Made by a program: the position numbers and the translations under genes. Source: Kalaharituber pfeilii (lineage: Eukaryota; Ascomycota; Pezizomycetes; Pezizales; Pezizaceae). From it: a DNA stretch of 64,000 bases. The notes under the pieces are model-generated. The model saw only the letters and a program-made list of their open reading frames with translations. It ran no database searches and was not told the DNA's origin. Positions 45,300-54,457 of this stretch are shown piece by piece; within the stretch, counting starts at the first letter, position 1; each line of letters starts with the position of its first letter. The stretch is from positions 1,550,001-1,614,000 of the forward strand of contig WHUZ01000005.1 in assembly GCA_015179045.1 (NCBI GenBank), given 5' to 3'.

Positions 45300-46877
45300 A
45301 TGGCCCCTTTCCTCCCACCCGAACTCATCTCAGAAATCCTTAGCTCGACCCCTCCCCTCCCCCGCAGTACCCTGCTCGCTGTCTGCAACACCAACAAGTT
45401 CCTCCGCAGCCTTGCGCTCCCGCATCTCTACCATACCATCTCCTTCACCTGGTCTGACCCGCGGCTCGACCACTTCCACCGTCCGCTGAATTATCTTCTC
45501 CGTTCTCTTGTCAACTGTCCCTCTCTAGCCAGGTACATACGTCATCTCGAGCTAGTGCGATGGAACCTAGAGGATCCAGGCGCTGGGATCACAGCGGGAG
45601 AGTCCAAGATATTCATCAAGTCCGAGGTCAAAAGATTGCGGAGGATGCTAGTGAAGGAGGGATTAGATGCCGAGTGGTGGATTGAGAAACTGAGAAAGGG
45701 GTCACTGGACGCGAGCGCCGCGGTGATATTGCTTCTTGTGGCGATTTCGAATAGGGAGGGTGCACAAGCCGGCGGTGGTCTTCGCGAGCTCAGGTTGACG
45801 CTGGACCATGTGACGCTGAGCAATGGGGGTGGGCGGACGCAGCCTGAATGTATGTGGAAGATGCTGTCGCATCTTCTTGAGCCTTCCCAGGGATCCTGCT
45901 CCCTAAGTTTATCGGACATCCAAGTGCACGGCCAAGCATTCCCGTTCCTGAAGAAGGCCGTGATAAAGGCAACCCGGTACCCGAACCCAATGCGATTGCA
46001 GGTTTATGACTGCGACCTGAAAGATTTTGCAGTCCCATTCCTTTTCCATTCTGGCCTAGAAGACCTAGAACTGTCGGCCTTAGATAAAGGCCCTCTCATT
46101 TGGGACGAGGCACTCTACACTATCCCAAACTCAGAAACCGTTAAGCATTTATCACTTACCAATGCGCACCTTCCAACCCTGAATTCATTGCTAGCCTGCA
46201 CACCAAACCTATCCACACTCTGTTACACTCACCTCCGAAACATCATTATCCCCGAGCACCGGTGGGTTGATTACTTCGTTCTCGGCTCCGCACTCAGCCA
46301 CGTCAAGGATACCTTGACAACGCTTACCCTCCGCACTTTCATGTTCGGCTCATTGGACCTAAGCACGATGATACTAGGGACTGAATGTGGCTTCAGGGGC
46401 GATGCTCGGGCTCTCTCGCTGTCGGGATTCACCAAGCTGCGGGACCTGACCACCAACTTGAGTCTTTTGCTGGGCCTCAATAATGAGAGCGGAATGAGTT
46501 TATCCCAGGCGCTCCCGGAGGGGCTAGAGGTTCTGAGACTTGTTGACGAGCTCCAGCCACTGGATGGGTGTTGGTGGGAGGTAGAGCAGGTTGCGAACAT
46601 CGTGGGGCAGTACATGCGGGAGAGGGGCAAGGGGACGTTCGGTGGCAAGGGCAGGCTTGAGAAGGTGGTGTTTGTATCGGACTGGGAGATGTGGCAGGAC
46701 CCAGATGTTCCGGCATGGTACGGCATGGACCCGTCAAAGGACATCGCGAGGGTGGCAAATGAGACGGGAGTGGTTGTGCAGTATGCATGGACATACGTGC
46801 ACAATAACTGGTATTTTTCGTTTGTTGAGAAGGATGATCATGACTGGATGACACAGACAGGGACCAGTGGGTTGTGA
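45300..46877 (+). CDS. F-box-like/LRR-type protein inside the copia element
   Basis: Intact single-exon frame of 525 aa. The N-terminus MAPFLPPELISEILSS with LLAVCNTNKFLRSLALPHLY is F-box-like; such proteins link substrates to SCF ubiquitin ligases through SKP1. The remainder has scattered leucine-rich segments (HLSLTNAHLPTLNSLLACTP, LTTLTLRTFMFGSLDLS) like the irregular LRR tails of fungal F-box proteins, but no clear repeat register. The coding part is GC-richer than the surrounding transposon DNA and carries no stops, although it lies between gypsy and PIF remnants within the copia LTRs. The substrate is unknown. The start is the ATG that gives the F-box at residues 4-45. Confidence 0.78.
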   Translation: MAPFLPPELISEILSSTPPLPRSTLLAVCNTNKFLRSLALPHLYHTISFTWSDPRLDHFHRPLNYLLRSLVNCPSLARYIRHLELVRWNLEDPGAGITAGESKIFIKSEVKRLRRMLVKEGLDAEWWIEKLRKGSLDASAAVILLLVAISNREGAQAGGGLRELRLTLDHVTLSNGGGRTQPECMWKMLSHLLEPSQGSCSLSLSDIQVHGQAFPFLKKAVIKATRYPNPMRLQVYDCDLKDFAVPFLFHSGLEDLELSALDKGPLIWDEALYTIPNSETVKHLSLTNAHLPTLNSLLACTPNLSTLCYTHLRNIIIPEHRWVDYFVLGSALSHVKDTLTTLTLRTFMFGSLDLSTMILGTECGFRGDARALSLSGFTKLRDLTTNLSLLLGLNNESGMSLSQALPEGLEVLRLVDELQPLDGCWWEVEQVANIVGQYMRERGKGTFGGKGRLEKVVFVSDWEMWQDPDVPAWYGMDPSKDIARVANETGVVVQYAWTYVHNNWYFSFVEKDDHDWMTQTGTSGL

Positions 46878-47570
46878 TGTATTGTTCTAGAAGCAGGAAC
46901 GTGAGAACAGCCTGTTTGTCACAATACGTTATGAATTGGTCATGAAAAGGTAGAATATGGAAAGTGGATATTTCCGTTAGGCCGTGAAAACTGGAACTTT
47001 TGGGGCGATGAAGCAGAAGGCGTTTTTAATTGACTCTGTGTATCCCGTATGCTCCTGCAGTTCAGCCCTCAGACCCTCAGGTGAATGTGGTTACTCTACA
47101 TGTGTGTCTTCAGGCCCGGTTCTGTCATGGTCTACCCGAAGGAGGATATTGCCGTGTTGATCAACCCGAAAGTATGCTAGTGACGATTCTGCCTGGTTAA
47201 TCGATTGCTACGGCACGGTAAAGACAATGAGGTACAGGTCGGGCACGTTCGGAGGTGTAATACAACGACTGACGGCATGGTCACTAGCAGCGCATAGCAA
47301 ACACCAGATGAATCCAGACAGCAGTGTTTCCAATGGGCCAGGCCAGGGTATGGCCTGGGCCGGCCTGGACCGTGAAAATCTAGGCCTGGGCCTGGCCTGA
47401 TCTTTCAGGCCGGCCATGATAGCCGTCGCTTCTCAGAACTTCATGCGACGCTGACTAAGTCTGGTCACGAGACTACCCAAACTGGATCCAGAACCCCAGC
47501 GCATGAAATTTAGAACTCCACATGATGTAGGAACCTCACTTCATCGTCATCGTTCACTATGGATACCCAA
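46878..47570. other. 3' flank of the F-box gene with a GGCC-rich cluster
   Basis: No gene. At 47336-47417 there is a dense set of overlapping GGCCTGGGCC/GGCCGG palindromic strings, reminiscent of terminal regions of some hAT-type elements, but no clear inverted tips or 8-bp duplication were found. Confidence 0.4.
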
Positions 47571-48754
47571 CTTGAACGCCAATGCAAACGCGAGATTATT
47601 GCTCTTGGATTAGTGATAATGGGGTATTTTCAAGCAATACTCCTAAGTGTGAAGTTTGAACTTGAACGGCATCGCAATGTGTCTACTGTAACTTCTCGTT
47701 ACCGGCCTCCAATACCATATGAGCAGTATTTATAGACACTATTATCAAGTGGTTGGAGTGATATTGAATGTATCGAATATCTCCGATTCACACAAGCTGA
47801 GATAGCAGAACTGATTGTACACTTGGGACTTGAGAATTTTGTTTGATAAGCATCTAAAATCCAGATATGTTGCGACTGGAGAAAAGGCTCTATGCATGTT
47901 GCTATATCGTCTAGCATCACCTACACGGTACAAAGATATGATGCAGGTAAGCCCCCTGTGACAGCTGTGCCATTGCTCATAAAGACTCAAAGCAGATTCA
48001 TATAGATTTTTGGATGCTCTCGAAGTTATATATCTACAGTTATCAATAGCTTAGTTAGCTACCTTTTTGAACGATATCATGGCAAACTCCTTTGAGACTC
48101 AGAGCGGTTGACGGTTGCACAACTTCGGCGCTATGAGGCAGCTATTGAATTAGGAACTCGGGGGATAGCGGCTCAAGGTATACATGGGATCTGGGGATTT
48201 ATTGATGGGACTGTTCGACTAATAGCACGTCCATCTATAGATCAGCGGGATTATTATTCAGGGCATAAAGGATACTATGGTATTAAGTACCAGGCTATTG
48301 TGACACCAGATGGGCTCATTAGTAGCCTATATGGACCTTCTCCGGGACCTGATGGTGACTGGAAGTTGTGGAAAGAGAGTGGCATTGAGGCAAAACTCCG
48401 AGAACTTTTTGCAGATTCACCTGAGATGTTACACCTCTATAGTGATCCTGCATATACATTAAGTTATGGTATCATGAGCCCCTACAAGGGACACCTTTCG
48501 GCGGATCAAACAGCATTTAATACACAAATGTCAAGTGCTCGAATTACAGTTGAATGGGGTTTGGTCGTATACTCAGTCAATTCAGCTATGGAGAAAAAAG
48601 ATCACAACAAATCGGCCTATCCCCAGTAGGATCATACTACGCAGTTACTGTCCTACTCACTAACTGTCAAACATGCCTCCGCCAAAAAAACCAGATCAGT
48701 GAGCGATTTAAAAATGTTGTATACCCCCCTCCACTATGTACATATCTTGCGTGA
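47571..48754 (+). pseudogene. Harbinger-type DDE transposase, second copy
   Basis: Nearly full-length but with several stops. It starts MDTQLERQCKREIIALG. Then come a stop at about 47734, a stop after GLENFV (about 47845), ALCMLLYRLASPTRYKDM, a likely disrupted segment, GFIDGTVR (first catalytic Asp), LYSDPAYT (second Asp) and ARITVEWGFGRI (Glu, after a frameshift near 48565), ending LCTYLA. The order of motifs and the LSPVGSYYAV tail match the element at 27868-29738. Confidence 0.85.
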
Positions 48755-48825
48755 TGGGACTCCCTACAACTTCACTTGCTCTGTTGATCTCTTCGCATCT
48801 CAGTTAGTATCTTTGAGATTTCTGA

Positions 48826-49510
48826 CTATATGGCTTTCATCTGATTTATTTCTTGCTTGAGGAATGCCAATCGAGCGTCGGAGGGGGTTAGAGGATTCGG
48901 AATAGCAGCTGGAGGATTCAGAACAGGAGCTGAACGATTCGGAAGAGGAGCCGGAGAAGGCGGAAGAGGAACTGGAGAAGGCGGAAGAGGAGCTGAAGGA
49001 TTTGGAGGTAATACAGTTGTTTTTGGGACTGATGTAATACTCGCGCGAAATAGGTCGAGTGTTTCTTTCATCATTGATTGAACTGAGTCAAAAAAAGGCG
49101 GTTGTCTTAACAGATTCTGATTCATCTGCCTCCATTTGCTGCCCTCGTGCCCAACCTTGACCAATTCTCCGTCTCTTATCTCTCTTTACTGCGGTAGATG
49201 ATGTTGCCTGAAATGACTCCGTAAGATCCATAACTTGGCGTACAACTTCCTGATAAGTATGCTTCTGTGAGAGAGGCTTTGACAGATTGTCTCTCCTAAT
49301 AGAAGCTATTTCTTTCTCCAATTTCACCTGTGCCTTATTTCCAAGCTTTCGTTGCTTCACCTCTGTACGGCGTTCAACTAGCTCAATCCAGGCATCAATT
49401 GCCTGATCGAGATCTGTAGATGCAGGAATAGCGACGCCAGATAGTGATTCTCGAGCCGTAAGTTCTGCCTTTCGCTCTATTATAAAGCTGTTGACCTTTT
49501 TTTTGATTGC
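48826..49510 (-). pseudogene. Partner ORF of the second PIF/Harbinger element
   Basis: Minus-strand frame convergent with the transposase. The first part (about 49510-49088) has ERKAELTARESLSGV, DLDQAIDAWIELVERR, KVKLEK-type coiled coil and the basic KRDKRRRIGQG. After a one-base shift at a T-run (about 49095) the frame reads DSVQSMMKETLDLF, then a Pro-rich stretch and LAFLKQEINQMKAI. The arrangement mirrors the intact partner ORF at 28437-29279, but the sequence is quite different. Confidence 0.7.
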
Positions 49511-49698
49511 ATCCTCCGAGGGAGGCGGGGATGAGCCTCTTTTATAGAGAGCTCAGGAGCTTAACGGAAGCAGAAGAACATTTTAACTGCATGAAAACCT
49601 TCCAACAGAATAGTCAAGAACATACGGGGCAGCAATCGGGATGCGAGCGGCTGCTGTGCGTAAGGAGAGGACCGAGGCTGGCGGTTCGGGTTGGTGCG

Positions 49699-50200
49699 TC
49701 AGGAATTCCCCACCCCGGGGCGGGAGTTCGAGTACTTATTCTTCTTCTTCTTGTTCTTGCCATTACCAGATTTCTTGCCAGACGATTTAGCGACCATCGC
49801 ATTACCCGTAGGGTTTTCGGTGGCTGAGTTTTGGAGGGCGGCGCGAACATCAGCGTAAGTGAGTTGTGACCGAGAAGTGAGAGTATCCTTGAGAGTAGGG
49901 GACGGGGATTGGTTCATCACAGTAGCCTCCCTTCTAAAGGGAGAGCTCCAGCGATCCTCAGGGTCGGGGATAATTACTGGGTCTTCATAGGTGCCATCAT
50001 TTTGGTAGAGATCACAGTCGGGTTTAGCGAGGTAGGAGTTATGAAAACGCCGGATCAACAAGGGGGTGTTAGCACACAACTCGGCAGGTTCCCAGGTGGG
50101 ATGGTCGTACATAACCGATCCAGCGGACAAGGTATTCTAGTTTGGACCTTCTGTTGTTCCGACATCGCACTGTTGAATTTTGTGATATCGCAATTTTGAA
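49699..50200 (-). other. Retrotransposon-associated ORF of unknown function
   Basis: Frame containing ANTPLLIRRFHNSYLAKPDCDLY, TYADVRAALQN and a Lys-rich SGKKSGNGKNKKKKNK near its end. It lies downstream of the gypsy pol end on the same strand. The basic tail suggests a gag or nucleic-acid-binding role, but no zinc knuckle is seen. Confidence 0.4.
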
Positions 50201-50366
50201 ACAATTTTGGCTGAATATACCACATTAACTTAATAAAAAGAATGGCTGCCTAACGGTATTTAACTTTTCCGGTTTTTGCGTGACGTACTAAGATTGTTTT
50301 CTTTTTTGCCTCCACAGTTGGTAATGGTGTTAACTTTCCAAAAATTAAGATTTGTAGGATCGCAAG

Positions 50367-51450
50367 TTAAACAACAGGATCCTGATAGTTAGACTCCTCC
50401 TTTACTCGCTTCACATGGCTGGCAAAAGCAGGATAATGGTCGCCGCTGTCCGCTTTCGAGAGAAATTCCTCATGAAGAATATCTAATCCAAGAGTGATAA
50501 ATTCTGGCAACTCAGTAAAAGGAAATGGGACTCCTAGTGAATGCACTGTTGGACTTTCTAGAATGTCATCACTGCTGCCCTCATTTTCTTCAATACCAAA
50601 TTCTTCCATTGGAAATCCTGTTTCATCAACTCTATGCCATGCTCCACCGTTAGACGTGGGAGGAGATTTTCTCTTGGATCTGGAACCTTCCTAGTCTTTT
50701 ATAGTCAAGCTTTCCAGAGGACTGCGTGGTACGTAGGTTTCGTTGGAGCAGCCAGACCTCATCGCCGACATCATACCTTGGTACGGGTAGGCAATGCCAG
50801 TCAGAGTTTTCGACCTGTATCGCTTGTGCCCACTTGATCTCGGTTTGCAGATACTCCTCGAAGGCCCATAGGCAATCAGCATATTCTCGAAGGATTGGAA
50901 GGCTGGGTAGTTTAGCGTTGGGCTTAGGGAGCAGAGTATAGCGTGGGTGGTAACCGTAGTTGGCGAAAAATGGTAGAGGACAGGGCATTGTTATATGCGA
51001 ATTCAGCCAGGGTGAGAAGTTCAGACCAGTTGTCTTGCTGGTAGTTGCAGTATCCCCGCAGGTATTATTCGAGGATTGCATTGACTCGTTCTGTCTGCCT
51101 GTCGGTCTTGGGGTGAAAAGCTGGTCGAGAGTTTTTGTTGTATTCCAAGAAGCTTGCAGAGGGTTCTAGAGAATTCGGAGGTGAACTGGGTTCCCCTATC
51201 GGAGACAATGGATTCTGGCAATCCATGCAATCTGAAGATGTGGTCGAAGAAGAGTTGGGCCGTATCCTTAGAGTTAACGTCAGACCGGGTAGGGATGTAA
51301 TGGGCCATTTTCGTGAGGTGGTCTACCATGACAAGGATGGCATCTTTCCCAGTAATCCGGTGATGAAGTCCATGGATAGAGAGTTTCATCTTCATTAGGG
51401 TATTTCCAGGGGTTTTGAGAGGAGAGTCCTCACAGTCCGACCGTTCCCAA
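50367..51450 (-). pseudogene. Ty3/gypsy integrase core to pol C-terminus
   Basis: Minus strand from about 51450: LSMDFITGLLGKDAILVMVDHLTKMAHYIPT, HGLPESIVSDRGTQFTSEF (integrase catalytic Asp residues), then after shifts [50 protein letters not shown] (C-terminal integrase domain) and FGIEENEGSSDDILES, ending QDPVV. It begins where the plus-strand gypsy fragment at 43776-44800 ends, so the two may be halves of one element separated and inverted. Confidence 0.85.
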
Positions 51451-51512
51451 ACCCTAGGAACTCGAGCCCTGACCCGAACCCTGCCCGTTCATTACATAAT
51501 TATAATTATACT

Positions 51513-51988
51513 TGCAGGTGCAGCTATTTCATGGAAAAGCCAAAGGTAATCTACTGTAGCCCTTTCGTTGACTGAAGCAGAATATATGGCAGTGACAGAG
51601 GCATGCAAGGAATCAATTTTGTTACAACGTCTGATAAAAGAACTTCAGCTTCCTAAATTCAATGTCAACTTCAGCAAAGTCATTAATGTTGACAACAGCA
51701 GTGCATTCAGGCCTCGCATACAATCCTACATTGCATCGCAGAACTAAGCATATTAATATATGCTATCATTTTATCCACGAATGTGTGGCAGAAAATAAGG
51801 TTATAATATGAATAGGATTGCGGGAAAAGAAAATTCAGCAGATGTTTTTACAAAAGCTCTCCATTTTGCTTTATTTGAGAAATTTATACGGTCTAAATTT
51901 GTTTGTATAGCATATTTTCTGAAATCATTGAATTTTCTGGGATATTGTTCATATACTGAAAATTTGAAAAAGTTTCAGTGTGAGGGAG
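51513..51988 (+). pseudogene. Copia RNase H remnant
   Basis: LAGAAISWKSQR, a TAA, then STVALSLTEAEYMAVTEACKESILLQRL, the C-terminal RNase H of copia pol. A frameshift follows near the VDNSSAF segment, then HRRTKHINICYHFIHE and GKENSADVFTKAL just before the 3' LTR. Confidence 0.88.
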
Positions 51989-52285
51989 TGTTAAGAATTA
52001 AGCTTCACTATGCAGCACATCATTCTATCATTAAGATCCACTTCACTGTTACGACAGTTTATTGTCATATCTACTTCACTATTGTCACTGTCATTGTTAC
52101 GACAATTTACTGTCATACCTACTTCACCATGACAATTTATAGCTTGCCGTCATGATGTGAAGAAAAAACAGGTTTTTTTTTCAAGCTGAGAATTTCTCGT
52201 CTTTCATAGGAAGTCGTCTATATATGTCGCTTCTGCTCCTGTATCTAATACAATAAGCAATGTGCCGAACCAATAGGACAAACGA
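51989..52285 (+). repeat. Copia 3' LTR
   Basis: 297 bp matching the 5' LTR at 42259-42563, ending ...ACAAACGA and followed by the GTATG duplication at 52286-52290. Confidence 0.88.
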
Positions 52286-52290
52286 GTATG

Positions 52291-52750
52291 TACATGTTTA
52301 ATGGTATCACGTGACTTGACTTTAAGGTCCTAGCGCTTTGGGACAAAAGACACGATACGGGTAAATTCTACAAGCCAAAATCAAATGAAATAAACATTGA
52401 TATTACGCTCCGCACGCGGTAAGATACAAACAGCAAGCATGAATATAAAGATACATATGAAGAGGAAATAAAGCAGCTTTCGGGGTTGACAACAGACTAG
52501 GATACAGTGAAAACAAATGTTGGGTATAGCCCCTCCTCCTCCCTTCCTCCTTCCCCTCCTTCTCCCCTCCCCTTAGAAGTAACAAATCCCAGGGCGCGAA
52601 GCAGGCTGTTCTCATATCGTAGCGCCATAAAATAACACGTAATCTAACCATTACTTACTACCTGCTAACTCTAATTTACAAAAGAAAGAAAGTAATAAAG
52701 TGAAATAAAAAAGAGAAGGAACCAAGCTCACAGCTTAAACACCTCCCCCT
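52291..52750. other. Intergenic between the copia element and PER1
   Basis: No gene. C/T-rich runs (about 52530-52575) lie downstream of the PER1 stop. Presumably includes the PER1 3' UTR. Confidence 0.45.
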
Positions 52751-53112
52751 CTACCCATCATACTCCATATCCTTCTTCGCATCCCCGACCAAGAACTGGT
52801 ACCTCCACACCATCGGCGCGACCATCGCCGCATGCCACAGCGCATGCACATCCAGCGCGTCCGCTATCGGTGGGAAATCCAGCAGGCCCAGACTCATAGC
52901 CATGGCGACCCACATACCGATCAACTCTGATATCGCGGCCCACAGCTGCTGCAGGCGCCGGTAGTGCTGCATGGAGAAGTACATCCAGAGCAGATTCGTC
53001 ACAGCGCCGACAGCGACGTTGGCAGCCATGTTATAGGTGTAGGACCACTGGACAAAGGCGAGGTAGTAGATATGCGCTGCGTAGCCCGCGAAGCAAGTCA
53101 ATGCTCACAGTC
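52751..53112 (-). pseudogene. PER1: PER1 (GPI lipid-remodelling factor), C-terminal third only
   Basis: Per1/PGAP3 family membrane protein of the ER, required for lipid remodelling of GPI anchors. Visible: YLAFVQWSYTYNMAANVAVG, WAAISELIGMWVAMAMSLGLLDFPPI, DALDVHALWHAAMVAP and WRYQFLVGDAKKDM. These are the last transmembrane helices and the family HALWH histidine motif, ending at a normal stop. The family is usually over 300 residues; about 115 remain. Upstream, the frame meets TGA at once, or a possible intron acceptor, and no N-terminal coding sequence is found before the MTG1 fragment begins on the other strand. Confidence 0.85.
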
Positions 53113-53295
53113 TCAGCGGAAGCGGTACTGAAGCAACCCATCGCCTTTGACTAGAACTTCCCCTTCACTCCCGGTGCCTGTACAGCTTTCAGACCCTCAC
53201 CGGCTCCAGAACCATCCCGTACGTAACGTCCGCTTCAGCCGCGAACTAGTCCATTCTTTCCATAGTAGAAGCTGCCAGATTAGTTGATATACTCA

Positions 53296-53974
53296 CAGGT
53301 GCTCAGATGCTTGCTGTGGGAATGCCCAACGTGGGGAAATCGCTTCTTAATGCACTGCGTCGGGTCTGTGTGTGGAGGGGGGGAAGGGAAGGCAGCCATG
53401 ACCGGTACTCATCCGAAATCACGAGAATAATGGCGACGTCAGTAAAAATTAGCGAAGATCCACTGATCTATCTGATATACTCTCCAGGTAAGCAATTATG
53501 CCCTCATCCTTCACAGCGGATGTTAATGCAGTAATACGCAGGTGTATTTGTGCCGTACATTCCGAATCCGGAAACCATGTTGAAACTTGCATTGGTCGGC
53601 TATGTGAAGGGTACCGTTATGCCGCCTGTTTTGCTTGCCGAGTATCTGTTGAACCTTCACGACCCCAGTGTCTATTCCAAGTAGCCCGACTTGACTAATG
53701 ATATATTGGACTTCTTGACTGCAATCACCAAGACAGGTCGTTTGATGAAGGGAGGAGAGCCAGAACTGGAGGGTTCGGCTTGCTTGGAAGGTTCATGTTG
53801 GATAATGCGGCTGAAGGGGCGTATCAGCAATGGATTGAAGCGGCAGGGAAGGGCTGTAACGGAGAAGCACAGCAGGAGAGGTTAGAAGCAAAGAAAGCCA
53901 AACGAGGCAGCGGCAGCGAATGTGAAAGAAGGTTGATTCTAAATACCAGGCAAAGACTAGTGACATACTTATAA
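53296..53974 (+). pseudogene. MTG1: MTG1 (mitochondrial ribosome-assembly GTPase), 3' part, broken
   Basis: Circularly permuted YlqF/MTG1-type GTPase involved in mitochondrial large-subunit assembly. After an acceptor (CTCACAG) come QMLAVGMPNVGKSLLNALRR (P-loop, one residue shorter than the usual GKSxLLNALR), VKISEDPLIYLIYSPG (Tyr where the G3 motif has Asp), an intron of about 60 bp, then GVFVPYIPNPETMLKLALVG, an in-frame TAG after DPSVYSK, LTNDILDFLTAITKTGRLMKGG, and a frameshift before GRFMLDNAAEGAYQQW. The N-terminal G4/G5 half is absent. It faces away from the PER1 fragment. Confidence 0.88.
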
Positions 53975-54457
53975 ATACTATTGTACAATTTTATGTCTGT
54001 GAAGGCTCAATTGCATTATTTCCGATTAGAAGTGAGGCACGTGTTCCGAAGCTACGGCTGCCAAGGCTGCCTGCAGCGCCAGCCCGCGTGCTCTACATAT
54101 GCGGTACCTTGTCTTGTGCACCCGCTGCGCATGCAGACTGCATCCTTGCTGAGGCAGAATACCCTGGCCATTCCTCCCAATAAGTTCGCCAGCGGCGTGA
54201 ACTGCTCCGTTACCAACGACTCGATGATGCTCTCCTTCTGCTATTGCTACCATAGGCCTTGTAACGGTTGGCATTAGGGTCCAGCCCCCAAGCCGGTACG
54301 GTACAGCTCCTTCACCCGGACAAGCATCTAGCAATTTGAGACCCCCTCGCCTGCACCCGGAGTTCCGTCATTCACCAGTCGGCTGAATTTCAACCATCCC
54401 GGACTCGGCTCCCATAGAACAACCGCATTGCTTCCTCTCTCCGCAGGTTTCCCAAGC
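53975..54457. other. APC2 upstream region
   Basis: GC-richer intergenic DNA between the MTG1 remnant and APC2, probably with the APC2 promoter and 5' leader. No TATA or other site is obvious. The APC2 frame is open upstream only to 54428. Confidence 0.5.

Larger units (their letters stand above)
42259..52285 (+). mobile_element. Ty1/copia LTR retrotransposon with nested insertions
   Basis: One insertion: LTRs at both ends start TGTTAAGAATTAAG and align along about 300 bp, and the 5-bp direct repeat GTATG occurs just outside each (42254-42258 and 52286-52290). Copia sequence remains only at the ends: LTR, primer site and gag (42259 to about 43775), then RNase H and LTR (about 51513-52285). 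Protease, integrase and most of reverse transcriptase are missing. The interior holds gypsy fragments, an F-box-like gene and a PIF/Harbinger remnant. Confidence 0.9.
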
